64,000 nucleotides of DNA, taken from the NCBI GenBank assembly GCA_025936115.1, contig JAICTZ010000001.1:186001-250000 (forward strand), in the 5' to 3' direction. This document shows positions 8,612 to 17,676 of this stretch, in pieces. Made by a program: the position numbers and the translations under genes. The notes under the pieces are model-generated. The model was given only the letters and a program-made list of their open reading frames with translations, ran no database searches and was not told where the DNA came from. The DNA is from Polyangiaceae bacterium (GTDB taxonomy: Bacteria > Myxococcota_A > Polyangia > Polyangiales > Polyangiaceae). The first letter of the stretch is position 1, and every line of letters starts with the position of its first letter.

Positions 8612-10767
8612 CCGAGCCGCTCGATCTCTACGAGCTCTTACCGAGCGTCCATCGCCTGCGCGACGCGGGACGCGGCTATCCGCTGCGGGCCCTGCTGGCC
8701 CTCGTGAGCGAGCAGGCGAACGTGGTTCGCGCCGATATCGACCGGCTGGAGGACGATCTCTTCATCGAGACGTGCGCCGAGTGGGTCGTGCCTTACATCG
8801 GGGACCTCGTCGCCAATCAACCGCTGTACGAGATCGTCCAGCCGCGGCGGGCGGACGTGGCGAACACCATCGCGTACCGCCGTCGCAAGGGCACGCACGC
8901 GATGCTCGAGCAGCTCGCCGCGGACGTGACGGGCTGGTCCGCTTGCGTGGTCGAGTTCTTCGAGCGCCTCGGCTGGACGCAGAATCAGAACCACCGCCGC
9001 CCGGCGAGTCAGTGGTTCGACCTCAGACGTCAAGAAGCGTGCACGCGCATCGGCGAGGCGTTCGACGGCGCGAGCCGCAGCGTCGACGTGCGTCCCCTCG
9101 CGGGAGACGAGGGCTGGTTCGGGGTGTCGAAGCTCGGCTTTTTCTTGTTTCGTTCGTTGTCACTGCCGGTCGTCGACGTGCCGGCGCGCGCGTCCGCGGT
9201 GCCGTGGGGTTTTCGCTTCGATCCGCTCGGCGCGCGCGCTCCGCTGTTTCAGCGCGTCCGCACGCCGGACGGCCGCGTGACGGAGCTCGACGTGGCCGCG
9301 GCGATCCGGCGTGAGCGGGTCTTCGTCGACCTCGAGGCCGCGCACGCGGCCATGCCGCCCGCCGTCGCCTCGGAGCTGTACGGGGACTTCGCGGCAGGGC
9401 CCGCTGCCGAAGCGCGAGCGAGCCTCCACGTCGAGGTAGACGGCACGGCCGTGCCCGCGTCGCGCGTCGTGTGTGCGCGTCTGTTCCCGTGGCCAGCGGC
9501 GCCGCCGAGCGGTGACGTGGTCGCCGTCGACGTGGAACACGGCCGCCTCGCGCTCGGTGCGGCCTGGCCCACGCCGGCCCCTGCCGTCGACGTGTCCTAC
9601 CATCGCGGTTTTCCGGCGCCCCTCGGCGGCGGCAGTTACGCGCGGACGCCGTTCACGGATCCGAACGCGGCGACGCTGCGCGTGCGCGAAGGAGCGACGC
9701 CCACGGGTCCGAGCGGCCCCTACCCGTCGCTCGACGCGGCGCTCGCGGTCTGGCGCGCAACGACCCCGCCGCTCAATACGGTCGTGCGCATCGAGGACAG
9801 CCGCACGTACGCGCTCACGGGCCCGCTCGCGGTCGCCGCCAGCTGTTCCCTCGTGATCGAGGCGGCGTCGGGCGAGCGACCGCTGCTCGTCACGGGCGGC
9901 GCCGGGGTCTCCGCCGGTTCGCCGACGCTCGCGCCGCTCTCGGCGCTGCGCTTCGACGGCGTTGCGCTCGAAGGTTTCGTCCACGTCAGCGGCGACCTCG
10001 GCAAGCTCCGCTTCGAGCACGTGACGCTCGTGCCGGGCCGCGCGCTCGACGACGACGGCGAGCCCGCTACCTCCGGGCCGAGCGTCGTCGTCGAGGCGAG
10101 CGCGGGCGGCAATCCCATCAACACGCTGCTCGACATCGAGCTCGCGCGCACGATCAGCGGTCCGCTTCGGATCCCGGAGACGATCGGAGAGCTCACGGTC
10201 ACCGATTGCGTGCTCGACGGCGTCGGGGGTGCCGCGCTGTCCGATCCGGCTGGCGTTTCGGGGCCGCGCACGACGCTCGAACAGGTCACGCTGCTCGGCG
10301 CGACCTTGGCGCACGAGCTGTTCGCAAGCAACTGCGTGTTCAGCGGGCGCGTCAACGTCGATCGCCTGCAGCAGGGGTGTGTGCGCTTCTCCTGGCTTTC
10401 GCTCGACACGACGCCGCCCGGGCGCGCCCCGCGGCGTTACCGCTGTCAGCCCGAGCTCGCGGTGGAGAACGCGCTCGAGGCCGCATTGAAGCTCGATCCC
10501 ACACTCGACGCGGCGGCCAAAGCGGCGCTCACGGCACGTGAAGAAGCGCGCGTGGTACCGAGCTTCGTCGCGCGGCGTTTCGGACACCCCGCGTACGCCG
10601 AGCTCGCCCCTCGCACGCCTGCAGAAATTCGAACCGGCGCCGACGATGAATCGGAGATGGGGGCGTACCAGCTCGTGCACGCGCCGCAACGCGAGTCGAA
10701 CCTCCGCGTGCGGCTCGCGGAGTACGTGCCCTTCGGGCTCGAGTTCGGACTCATCGCAGTGACCTGA
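8608..10767 (+). CDS. Tail protein, Tail_P2_I-like N-terminus with beta-helix C-terminus
   Basis: This 719-residue protein starts at ATG 8608. Residues 5-150 match the Tail_P2_I-like proteins of eCIS clusters: 'YELLPSVHRLRDAG', 'FIETCAEWVVPYIGDLV', 'NTIAYRRRKGTHAMLEQLA' and 'DVTGWSACVVEFFERL'. From about residue 380 to 620 it changes to short repeated beta strands ('LRFDGVALEGFVHVSGDLGKL' order) that suggest a right-handed beta-helix. The N-terminus would dock to the wedge. The helix would reach outward as a fibre or adaptor. This is a family-level inference. Confidence 0.75.
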   Translation: MTEPLDLYELLPSVHRLRDAGRGYPLRALLALVSEQANVVRADIDRLEDDLFIETCAEWVVPYIGDLVANQPLYEIVQPRRADVANTIAYRRRKGTHAMLEQLAADVTGWSACVVEFFERLGWTQNQNHRRPASQWFDLRRQEACTRIGEAFDGASRSVDVRPLAGDEGWFGVSKLGFFLFRSLSLPVVDVPARASAVPWGFRFDPLGARAPLFQRVRTPDGRVTELDVAAAIRRERVFVDLEAAHAAMPPAVASELYGDFAAGPAAEARASLHVEVDGTAVPASRVVCARLFPWPAAPPSGDVVAVDVEHGRLALGAAWPTPAPAVDVSYHRGFPAPLGGGSYARTPFTDPNAATLRVREGATPTGPSGPYPSLDAALAVWRATTPPLNTVVRIEDSRTYALTGPLAVAASCSLVIEAASGERPLLVTGGAGVSAGSPTLAPLSALRFDGVALEGFVHVSGDLGKLRFEHVTLVPGRALDDDGEPATSGPSVVVEASAGGNPINTLLDIELARTISGPLRIPETIGELTVTDCVLDGVGGAALSDPAGVSGPRTTLEQVTLLGATLAHELFASNCVFSGRVNVDRLQQGCVRFSWLSLDTTPPGRAPRRYRCQPELAVENALEAALKLDPTLDAAAKAALTAREEARVVPSFVARRFGHPAYAELAPRTPAEIRTGADDESEMGAYQLVHAPQRESNLRVRLAEYVPFGLEFGLIAVT

Positions 10768-10776
10768 GGACAGACC

Positions 10777-13700
10777 ATGCCTGGCGATTACACGCGCATC
10801 CCTCCGAAAACCCGCGGCCTCACGCTGATGCAGCAGGGCCGCGTGCTCGTGGACGCCGACTGGAACGAGCTCGTGCGCACGAACGACCGCACGCGCCGAG
10901 TCGAAACCATCGACACCATCGGCCGCGCCGTGTACCCGGCGGCGCTCCCCGAGTCGTTCCACGTGACGCTCGACGGTTCGACCTCACCGGCGACGGTGCT
11001 GCTCGGACTCGGCCGTTACTACGTCGACGGACTGCTCGCCGAGAACACCGGCGTGCCGGCGGCGTTCGATAGTCAGAGCGAGGAGCTCGTCGGCAGCGCA
11101 CCGATTCCGCTCTCCAAGCAGCCGTACCTCGCCCCCGACCTCGAGGTCGCGATCCCCGCCAACGCGACGGGGACGTTCCTCGCCGTGCTCGATGTCTGGC
11201 AGCGCGAGGTCTCGGTTTACGAGGACCCCGCGCTCGTCGATCCTGCGATTGGCTTCGACACTTCGACGCGGCTCGAGACGGCGTGGCAGGTGCGCCTCTT
11301 GCCCGTGGCCGGGAGCCCTGACTGCTCGACGCCCGACGGGCAAATTCCCGAGCTCGGGCCGCTCTTCGCGCCGTCCGGTGGTCGTTTGAGCACCGCCGCC
11401 GTCGGCCCGGTCACGAGCGACGATCCGTGTGCCGTCTCGGCACAAGGCGGCTATCGAGGCGTAGACAATCGACTGTACCGCGTCGAAATTCACGACCCGG
11501 GGACGTCGCTTGCGGACGCTACGTTCAAGTGGTCGCGCGACAACGCGTCCGTCGCCGCCAGCGTGCTCGCGACGAACGCCAAGCGGCTCACGGTGCAGCG
11601 CACGGGCCGCGACGCGTATCTGAAGCTCCGCGTCGGGGACACGGTCGAGGTCACCTGCGACGAGCGTGAGCTCGCGCGCAAAGCCGGCGACATGGCGCAC
11701 GTCGTCGCGGTCAACGACGTGGACGGCCTCGTCGACCTCGACGTGGCGCCGGCGGCCGACCTCGTGAGCGGGACGCACGTCCGCGTCCGGCGCTGGGACG
11801 GAGGTCCGCTGCCGGTCGCGAGCGGCACCACACCGACTCCGATCCTGCTCGAGGACGGCGTGCAAGTGACGCTCGAGCTCACGCCGGGCGGCAAGTTTCA
11901 CGTCGGCGACTACTGGTGTTTCACGGCGCGCGCCGCCGACGGCAGCGTCGAAACACTCGCGGCCGCGCCGCCGCTCGGCACGCACCACCACTATGCGCGG
12001 CTCGCGACGCTCATGCTCACGGGCGGTCAGGGCAGCGCGACCGACTGTCGCGTTCCGTGGCCGCCGGCTACGGGGTCGGCGCGTGACGACTGCGCGTGCA
12101 CGCTGTGCGTGAGCCCGGCTGAGCACAACGCGGGCCAGCACACGCTGTACGACGCCGTTGCCGCGATCGCGAAAACAGGCGGCAGGATCTGCCTCTTACC
12201 CGGCGAATATCGGCTGCCGAAGACGCTCGCGCTCGACGGCGTCTCCAACGTCGAAATCGTGGGACAGGGGAGCGCAACCACGCTCGTCGGACCCGGGCCG
12301 GCCATCAGCGTGACGGGCGCCGCGCACGTCGCGCTCTTCGACTTCACCGTCACCGCCAAGGGAGACGCCGTCAGCATCAAGAACACCGTCGACGTGACGC
12401 TCGCACGGCTCGGGCTCACGGCTCCAGGCGGCGCCGCCGTCAGCGCCGACGGCATCCTCGAGGAGCTCGTGATCGAGGAGTGCACGCTCGACGGCGACAA
12501 CGGCGTGACGCTCGGCGGGGCCGAGACGTTCGCCTTGCTCGCGATGGTCGCCGTCCGTTCCAACCTGTTCACGAGCATCGCGGCGACGGGCGTCCGGATT
12601 TTCGCCGAGACCATCTACCTCACCGATGTCATCATCGCCGACAACGTCTTTTTCTTCGCAACGAACACGACGGGCAAGCTCACGCAACAAGGCGTGGTCT
12701 TCGACGGGCACCCCTTGACGGGCGCCGGCGTGGCGCGGGTTCAACGTAACGAGGTCTGGGGCGGGAATCGCGGCGTCGTCGCGAGTTATTCGCTTTTCGA
12801 CGTGAGCGACAACACGTTTACGAACGTGCAGGGCTCGCTCGAAAGCTCAGCCGCTATCGTGCTCTCGGCCGCTGCGCTTGCAGACGACGGCGACGGGCTC
12901 GTCGCTCAGAACGACCTCGTCACGGTGACGAACGGCATCCTGTTCCAAAACTTCGCGCCTGCCGCAGTCGTTCGGGTGTTCGACAACGCGTTCGAAGGGG
13001 TGACGGGCGCCGCCATCGTGCAGGTGCGCTCCGCGGTCGCCGCCATAGTCGAGGTCCGCCGGAATAGCTTGATCCTAGTGGCCGCCGGCAGCCCCGGAGC
13101 CGTGAGCTTCCAGAACGTCGCGGCGCTCACGATCGAGCGAAATACCCTGATCGTAAGTTCCGCCACGAGCGGTGTGAAGAGCGCGTACGGCATCTGGGTG
13201 CGCGGGGGTAAGTGGGTGAGCATCGAAAACAACGACCTGTTCGTCGATGCCGCGAGCGAAGAGAGCTGCACGGCGATCCGCGTCGACGGCACGAGCGACG
13301 ATATCCAGGTCGTCGGCAATCGGCTGCTGAACGCCGGCGCGCTCGCGCCGAGCTGGTCGGGCATCGTGGTGAACGCCAACGTCGCCGCCGTCGGCGCGTT
13401 CGACGTGCTCGAAGAGCTCCAGGCCGAGCCGAACGCGGCGAAAATCGTCGCGCTCGCCGAGCGGATGCGAAAAGATCCGGACGTTTTCGTCCAGGCGCTC
13501 CAAGCCGTCGAGGCAGGGCAGGTCCCGGCGGGCGCGATCCTGCGCGGGCCAAATGTGCGTGTGGATGGCAACACGCTCGTGCGATCGCAGATGACGGAGG
13601 GCATCCACGTCAGTCGCGCGAGGCGCGTCGTGGTCTCCGGCAACCGCTGCCAGGCGAGCGCGCTCAACGACAGCCCGGGGCTCGTGGCCGTGAACGACGC

Positions 13701-13863
13701 GTTCTCCGCGCTCGTGAACGGCAATGAAGTGCTGACGAGCGCCAATCTTGCCGCCTTCACGTGGAACGGCGTGACCAAGCTCGTGTTCTCGTCGAACGTC
13801 GTGACGGGCACCATCGCGCCGCCGCTGCCTCCCGTCTGGCAGCCGCTCAACATCGTCAATTGA
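10777..13863 (+). CDS. DUF6519/right-handed beta-helix protein, probable eCIS fibre or target-binding protein
   Basis: This 1028-residue protein starts at ATG 10777, with GAGGA 8 nt upstream. Its first 60 residues carry the DUF6519 signature 'GDYTRIPPKTRGLTLMQQGRV' followed by 'LVDADWNELV', known from eCIS-linked proteins. Residues 440-1020 hold many repeats of the kind 'VVSGNRCQAS', 'VEVRRNSLIL' and 'IERNTLIV', one strand triplet per coil, as in pectate-lyase-type beta-helices. A Cys-rich joint (CACTLCVSPAEH) separates the halves. The likely role is a tail fibre that recognises the target surface. The substrate cannot be read from the sequence. Confidence 0.75.
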   Translation: MPGDYTRIPPKTRGLTLMQQGRVLVDADWNELVRTNDRTRRVETIDTIGRAVYPAALPESFHVTLDGSTSPATVLLGLGRYYVDGLLAENTGVPAAFDSQSEELVGSAPIPLSKQPYLAPDLEVAIPANATGTFLAVLDVWQREVSVYEDPALVDPAIGFDTSTRLETAWQVRLLPVAGSPDCSTPDGQIPELGPLFAPSGGRLSTAAVGPVTSDDPCAVSAQGGYRGVDNRLYRVEIHDPGTSLADATFKWSRDNASVAASVLATNAKRLTVQRTGRDAYLKLRVGDTVEVTCDERELARKAGDMAHVVAVNDVDGLVDLDVAPAADLVSGTHVRVRRWDGGPLPVASGTTPTPILLEDGVQVTLELTPGGKFHVGDYWCFTARAADGSVETLAAAPPLGTHHHYARLATLMLTGGQGSATDCRVPWPPATGSARDDCACTLCVSPAEHNAGQHTLYDAVAAIAKTGGRICLLPGEYRLPKTLALDGVSNVEIVGQGSATTLVGPGPAISVTGAAHVALFDFTVTAKGDAVSIKNTVDVTLARLGLTAPGGAAVSADGILEELVIEECTLDGDNGVTLGGAETFALLAMVAVRSNLFTSIAATGVRIFAETIYLTDVIIADNVFFFATNTTGKLTQQGVVFDGHPLTGAGVARVQRNEVWGGNRGVVASYSLFDVSDNTFTNVQGSLESSAAIVLSAAALADDGDGLVAQNDLVTVTNGILFQNFAPAAVVRVFDNAFEGVTGAAIVQVRSAVAAIVEVRRNSLILVAAGSPGAVSFQNVAALTIERNTLIVSSATSGVKSAYGIWVRGGKWVSIENNDLFVDAASEESCTAIRVDGTSDDIQVVGNRLLNAGALAPSWSGIVVNANVAAVGAFDVLEELQAEPNAAKIVALAERMRKDPDVFVQALQAVEAGQVPAGAILRGPNVRVDGNTLVRSQMTEGIHVSRARRVVVSGNRCQASALNDSPGLVAVNDAFSALVNGNEVLTSANLAAFTWNGVTKLVFSSNVVTGTIAPPLPPVWQPLNIVN

Positions 13864-13870
13864 GGCCTCC

Positions 13871-14293
13871 ATGTCCGGAATGACCACCGTCGCCCCGCGG
13901 GAAACCCTGAGTCAGCTCCTCGAACGCATGGCGCCTCACGGCGTCACCAAGAGCGCCGCGCGCGAAGCGCTGCTCGAGGCGAATCCGCACCTCGCGAGCG
14001 CGGGCTCCTCCGAGCACGCGCTGCCCGAGGGTTACCTCGTGCTCGTGCCGTTCGCGACGAAAGGAACGAGCGTGCGCTCCGCGAGCGACGACGCCTTCGC
14101 ACGCGCCGCGGGACTCGTGCGCGCGCTGAGCACGCTCGAAAACGCGCTCGCCAAAAGAAAGCCGTCTGCCGCCACCACCCTGCTCGGCATGACGTCCGCC
14201 GCGACGACGAGCGAAAAGCCTTCCGATGCCGTCGCCCGCACGCTACAGAAGATTCTAGCCGCACTCCCCGAAGCGACCCGCGGATTGCGTTGA
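13871..14293 (+). CDS. Small LysM-like protein ending the eCIS operon
   Basis: This 140-residue protein starts at ATG 13871, seven bases after the beta-helix stop, with GAGG upstream. The first 60 residues look like a divergent LysM module: 'ETLSQLLERMAPHGVT', 'REALLEANPHLAS' and 'LPEGYLVLVP'. The rest is Ala/Ser/Thr-rich with two amphipathic helices. No signal peptide is seen. The spacing suggests co-transcription with the eCIS genes. The function is unknown: an accessory baseplate part or a cargo are both possible. Confidence 0.65.
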   Translation: MSGMTTVAPRETLSQLLERMAPHGVTKSAAREALLEANPHLASAGSSEHALPEGYLVLVPFATKGTSVRSASDDAFARAAGLVRALSTLENALAKRKPSAATTLLGMTSAATTSEKPSDAVARTLQKILAALPEATRGLR

Positions 14294-14331
14294 CCCATCC
14301 GATTCGGCGGCGGAGTCGACGAGACGGCCCT

Positions 14332-14988
14332 TCACGGTGAGAGCGTAAAAGTGCCGAAATCGGCCGAGCTCACGCTGCCGGTCTGATCGCCGTCGCTCAT
14401 GAGTCCGATGCCGAACAAAGCGGGAACCTCGGCGTTTGCGTTGCCGTCCGCGAAGTGGCTGCGAAACTCGGCGTTGAGGTCGAGCTCGACGTTGCGCCAT
14501 TCACGATTCGTGAGCCCCGATTCGAGGATGACCGTGTCCTGCGCGAGGAAGGGGTTGCGCTTCCGGTCGCAGACGTTCCCTTTCTTCCCCACGGAGCCCC
14601 AAACGTACTTGAGCGTGTAGTAGCGGAGTCCGCGCTTCCAGCTCACGTACACCACGGCCGCGGAATCGCCTTTGCCGTCGACGCACTCGTCCCCGCCGAC
14701 CGGCAACACCTGCGCTCGCCACCACCAACGCAGCCGGTGCAGCCCGCGAGCGGTGTCCGACGGTTTCCAGCCGAGGACTACGGTCTTGAGCGGAGGCGTG
14801 TAGCGCGAGCGGACGAACGTCTTACCCCCTTCGCTGACGACCGAGTAATAGTTGACCGGCCCGGACTTCTGCTCCACGACGTGCCACGCCGCGGCATCGA
14901 TGCTGATCTCCCCCGCAGCGCGAGCCGACGGCGCCGCGCCCGCGAGGAGGCACGACCAAAAGAGCACGGCTAAAAGAACGACCTTCAC
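14332..14988 (-). CDS. DUF3047 secreted protein
   Basis: This 218-residue protein starts at GTG 14988. It has an N-terminal signal peptide (MKVVLLAVLFWSCLLAGAAPSARA) with cleavage near residue 24. The mature part fits DUF3047: 'LRWWWRAQVLPVGGDE', 'DSAAVVYVSW', 'LKYVWGSV' and the C-terminal 'FGIGLMSDGDQT', like family proteins with 'DSARVYVVF', 'LKYVWS' and 'GIxIMTDTDNT'. The family is periplasmic with a jelly-roll-like fold and no known activity. The gene converges on the eCIS operon with 38 nt between stops and is probably not part of it. Confidence 0.8.
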   Translation of the reverse strand: MKVVLLAVLFWSCLLAGAAPSARAAGEISIDAAAWHVVEQKSGPVNYYSVVSEGGKTFVRSRYTPPLKTVVLGWKPSDTARGLHRLRWWWRAQVLPVGGDECVDGKGDSAAVVYVSWKRGLRYYTLKYVWGSVGKKGNVCDRKRNPFLAQDTVILESGLTNREWRNVELDLNAEFRSHFADGNANAEVPALFGIGLMSDGDQTGSVSSADFGTFTLSP

Positions 14989-15100
14989 GGCTGATCACCC
15001 TAGTGCGTTTCCGCCACCTTGCACGCGGCTCCCGGCCCTCGCGCCGTTACCGTGAGGCGACGCTCGGCGTGTTTTGTGCGATAGGTCGGGAGGTACTTGG

Positions 15101-15107
15101 AAGGAGG
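15101..15107 (+). promoter_or_regulatory. Strong ribosome binding site AAGGAGG
   Basis: AAGGAGG lies 4 nt before ATG 15112 and fixes that start over an upstream in-frame TTG at 15097. It is the best Shine-Dalgarno match noticed in the window and suggests high expression of the lipoprotein gene. Confidence 0.7.
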
Positions 15108-15111
15108 TCTT

Positions 15112-17535
15112 ATGGCTTACGCGCGCAGAGCGGTTGGGCTTTGGGTCGGCATGGCTGTGGTGTCCGTGCTTGCCGCAGGGTGCGGCTCGAGCAAGCAGGG
15201 TGACGATGACAGCCGCGCGACCGGCGGGCTCGGGCAAGGGGGCGGCGCTGGGACTGGCGCCAGGGGAGGCGGAGGCGGAGGCGGAGGCGGGACGAGCGGC
15301 GGCTCCGGGTCGGTCTTCGTCAACTCGATTCGGAGCTCGACAGTCGACAAGGTCGACCTCCTTTTCATGCTCGATAACTCGTCGAGCATGAGCAACAAGC
15401 AGCGTCTCTTGGCGCAAGCGATTCCACCGCTCGTGAGCCGACTCGTCACGCCCGCCTGTCTCGACTCGCAGGGTCAGCCGAACGGCACGAACGCCGACAC
15501 CCACGGCACGTGCAGTCAAGGCAGGCCGGAATTCGCGCCCATCCGTGACCTGCACGTCGGGATCATCACGTCGAGCCTCGGCGACCACGGTAGCGGTGAC
15601 GTGTGCTCGGCCGCGCAGGCCACGGCGAATCAGGCGAGCAATGCGCCGACTTCATTTTACGACGATCAGGCAGAGCTCCTGCCGAGCGTCAGGCCCGGCG
15701 TGCCCCTCGATAGCTGGAACGACTCCGGGTTTTTGGTGTGGGATCCGCGCGATCAGACGACGGTCACGGATCCGCATCCGAATCTCGGAGCATCCGGCAC
15801 CGCTGCGAGCGCGTTCATCGATGCACTGTCGACGCAGGCCTTGGCGGTCGGTGAACACGGTTGCGGCTACGAAGCGTCGCTCGAGGCCTGGTATCGCTTC
15901 CTCATCGACCCGGCTCCCGTGCATGGCATGAGCAATGACGGCAGCCAGAGCGTACGCGGCGTCACCAATCAGACCGTGCTCGCGCAGCGCGCGGCCTTTC
16001 TCCGCCCCGACTCGCTGCTCGCCATCGTGATGATGTCGGACGAGAACGACTGCTCCGTGCTCGACGAGGACGGCTCGAACGGCTGGCTCGTCGGTTACAA
16101 AGGAGGCGTCGGCCGCCCGATTACCGCGCTCATGCCGAGATCGTCGTCGGCGTGCTTCGATCCCAACGATCCATGCTGCCGGCCTTGCCCGTCGCCGCCG
16201 CCTGCCGGCTGCCGGACGAACGAGGCGGACGCGAGCTGCGCCATCTCGGAATACCTGAGCGTCAACGAGGACTCGATCAACCTGCGCTGCTTCGACCAGG
16301 CGCAACGCTTCGGGGTCGATCTGCTCTATTCGACCAAGCGCTATGTCGAAGCGATTCAGAGTTCCACCATCACGCCGCGCCCAGGCGGCCCGGCGGTGCC
16401 GAACCCCCTCTACGTCGCGGGCCCCCACTCCCCCTCCCGCTCGCCCGAGCAGGTGATCCTCATGGGGCTCGTGGGCGTGCCTTGGCAAGATATCTCGACC
16501 GAGAAAAGCTGGACCGGCCAGGGGCTCGAGTTCATGACGGCCGAGGAGCTCGCGGACAAGAAGCGCTGGGACGTGATCCTCGGCACTCCAGGCGCTCTGA
16601 TCCCGCCGAGTGACCCCTTCATGATCGAATCGATCGATCCGCGCCCGCCGGCTCGACACCCGTTGCTAGACGAGGGCGTTTTGCCGTCCACGAGCACGAC
16701 CTTGAACGGCATCAACGGCCACGAGCAAGCGGTCACGCCGAACCGCGACGAGCTCCAATTCGCTTGCATCTTCTCGCTCGCGCCCCCCATGTCGAGCGCT
16801 GAGTGCGCGGCGAACGCGGACGTCTGCGCCTGCAACGCCGACGAGTTCGACAAGCAAAGCCCGCTGTGCAGCGGCGTCACGAGCGGCACGGACGGCAGCC
16901 AGCTCTACGACAAGGCGTACCCCGGCCTGCGTGAGCTCGAGGTGCTGAAAGGCATTGGGACGAACGCTGTCGTTACGAGCATCTGCCCGAAGAACGTCAC
17001 GCTGGCCGTCGGAAACACCATCACTAGCGACGCAAACTACGGATACAATCCGGCCATGGCGGCATTGGTTGCAAAAATCGCCGAGGGACTCGCACCTGGC
17101 TGCCTCGCGCGCCCGCTCCAGCCTTCGGCAAGTGACCCGAACCGCGTCACTTGCACGATCATCGAGGCCTACTCGCCGGCTGACAGCTGCAACTGCGCCG
17201 CCACCGGGCGCCGCGATGCGTCGGCGGACACGGCCCGGGCCGTGACCATGTTCATGCACGACGAGGGAGCTTGTGACGGCGTGAACGAAGTACCGTGCGA
17301 AAAGCTCTGCGTGTGTGACCTACCGCAGCTCGGCGGCGACGAGCTCGCGGCGTGCCAGGCTGGTGAGCCGGACACCGGGTCCGACATCGGCTTCTGCTAC
17401 ATCGACCCGTCGCAAGGCATCGGCAGCGACTCGGCCGTGGCCGACTGTCCGACCGCGAACAAGCGCAACCTCCGTTTCATGGGCGCCGGTGTGCCGAGTC
17501 CCGAGGCCGCGTTATTCATAGCTTGCGGAGGTTAG
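15112..17535 (+). CDS. vWA-like domain lipoprotein
   Basis: This 807-residue protein starts at ATG 15112, chosen for the AAGGAGG site before it. A signal peptide ends in the lipobox LAAGC (Cys about residue 23), followed by a long Gly-rich linker. Residues 80-110 read 'DKVDLLFMLDNSSSM', a MIDAS-like DxSxS at the start of a von Willebrand A fold. A further 'VMMSDENDCSVL' strand lies at about residue 310. Many Cys (for example CCRPCPSPPPAGC and ADVCACNADEF) suggest disulfides outside the cytoplasm. It is probably a surface lipoprotein that binds a metal-dependent ligand. The substrate is unknown. Confidence 0.75.
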   Translation: MAYARRAVGLWVGMAVVSVLAAGCGSSKQGDDDSRATGGLGQGGGAGTGARGGGGGGGGGTSGGSGSVFVNSIRSSTVDKVDLLFMLDNSSSMSNKQRLLAQAIPPLVSRLVTPACLDSQGQPNGTNADTHGTCSQGRPEFAPIRDLHVGIITSSLGDHGSGDVCSAAQATANQASNAPTSFYDDQAELLPSVRPGVPLDSWNDSGFLVWDPRDQTTVTDPHPNLGASGTAASAFIDALSTQALAVGEHGCGYEASLEAWYRFLIDPAPVHGMSNDGSQSVRGVTNQTVLAQRAAFLRPDSLLAIVMMSDENDCSVLDEDGSNGWLVGYKGGVGRPITALMPRSSSACFDPNDPCCRPCPSPPPAGCRTNEADASCAISEYLSVNEDSINLRCFDQAQRFGVDLLYSTKRYVEAIQSSTITPRPGGPAVPNPLYVAGPHSPSRSPEQVILMGLVGVPWQDISTEKSWTGQGLEFMTAEELADKKRWDVILGTPGALIPPSDPFMIESIDPRPPARHPLLDEGVLPSTSTTLNGINGHEQAVTPNRDELQFACIFSLAPPMSSAECAANADVCACNADEFDKQSPLCSGVTSGTDGSQLYDKAYPGLRELEVLKGIGTNAVVTSICPKNVTLAVGNTITSDANYGYNPAMAALVAKIAEGLAPGCLARPLQPSASDPNRVTCTIIEAYSPADSCNCAATGRRDASADTARAVTMFMHDEGACDGVNEVPCEKLCVCDLPQLGGDELAACQAGEPDTGSDIGFCYIDPSQGIGSDSAVADCPTANKRNLRFMGAGVPSPEAALFIACGG

Positions 17536-17676
17536 GTGTTGTGAGTGGCTGGCGTGCGAACCGAGCACACCTCGGCGCACCATGACTTACGCGAAAGAGC
17601 CCGGGTGAGAAAAACCGGATGAGCTCTCCACTCAGGTTCTAGCCGGGGCCATACTGGCCGCCGAGGAGGCTCTTCA

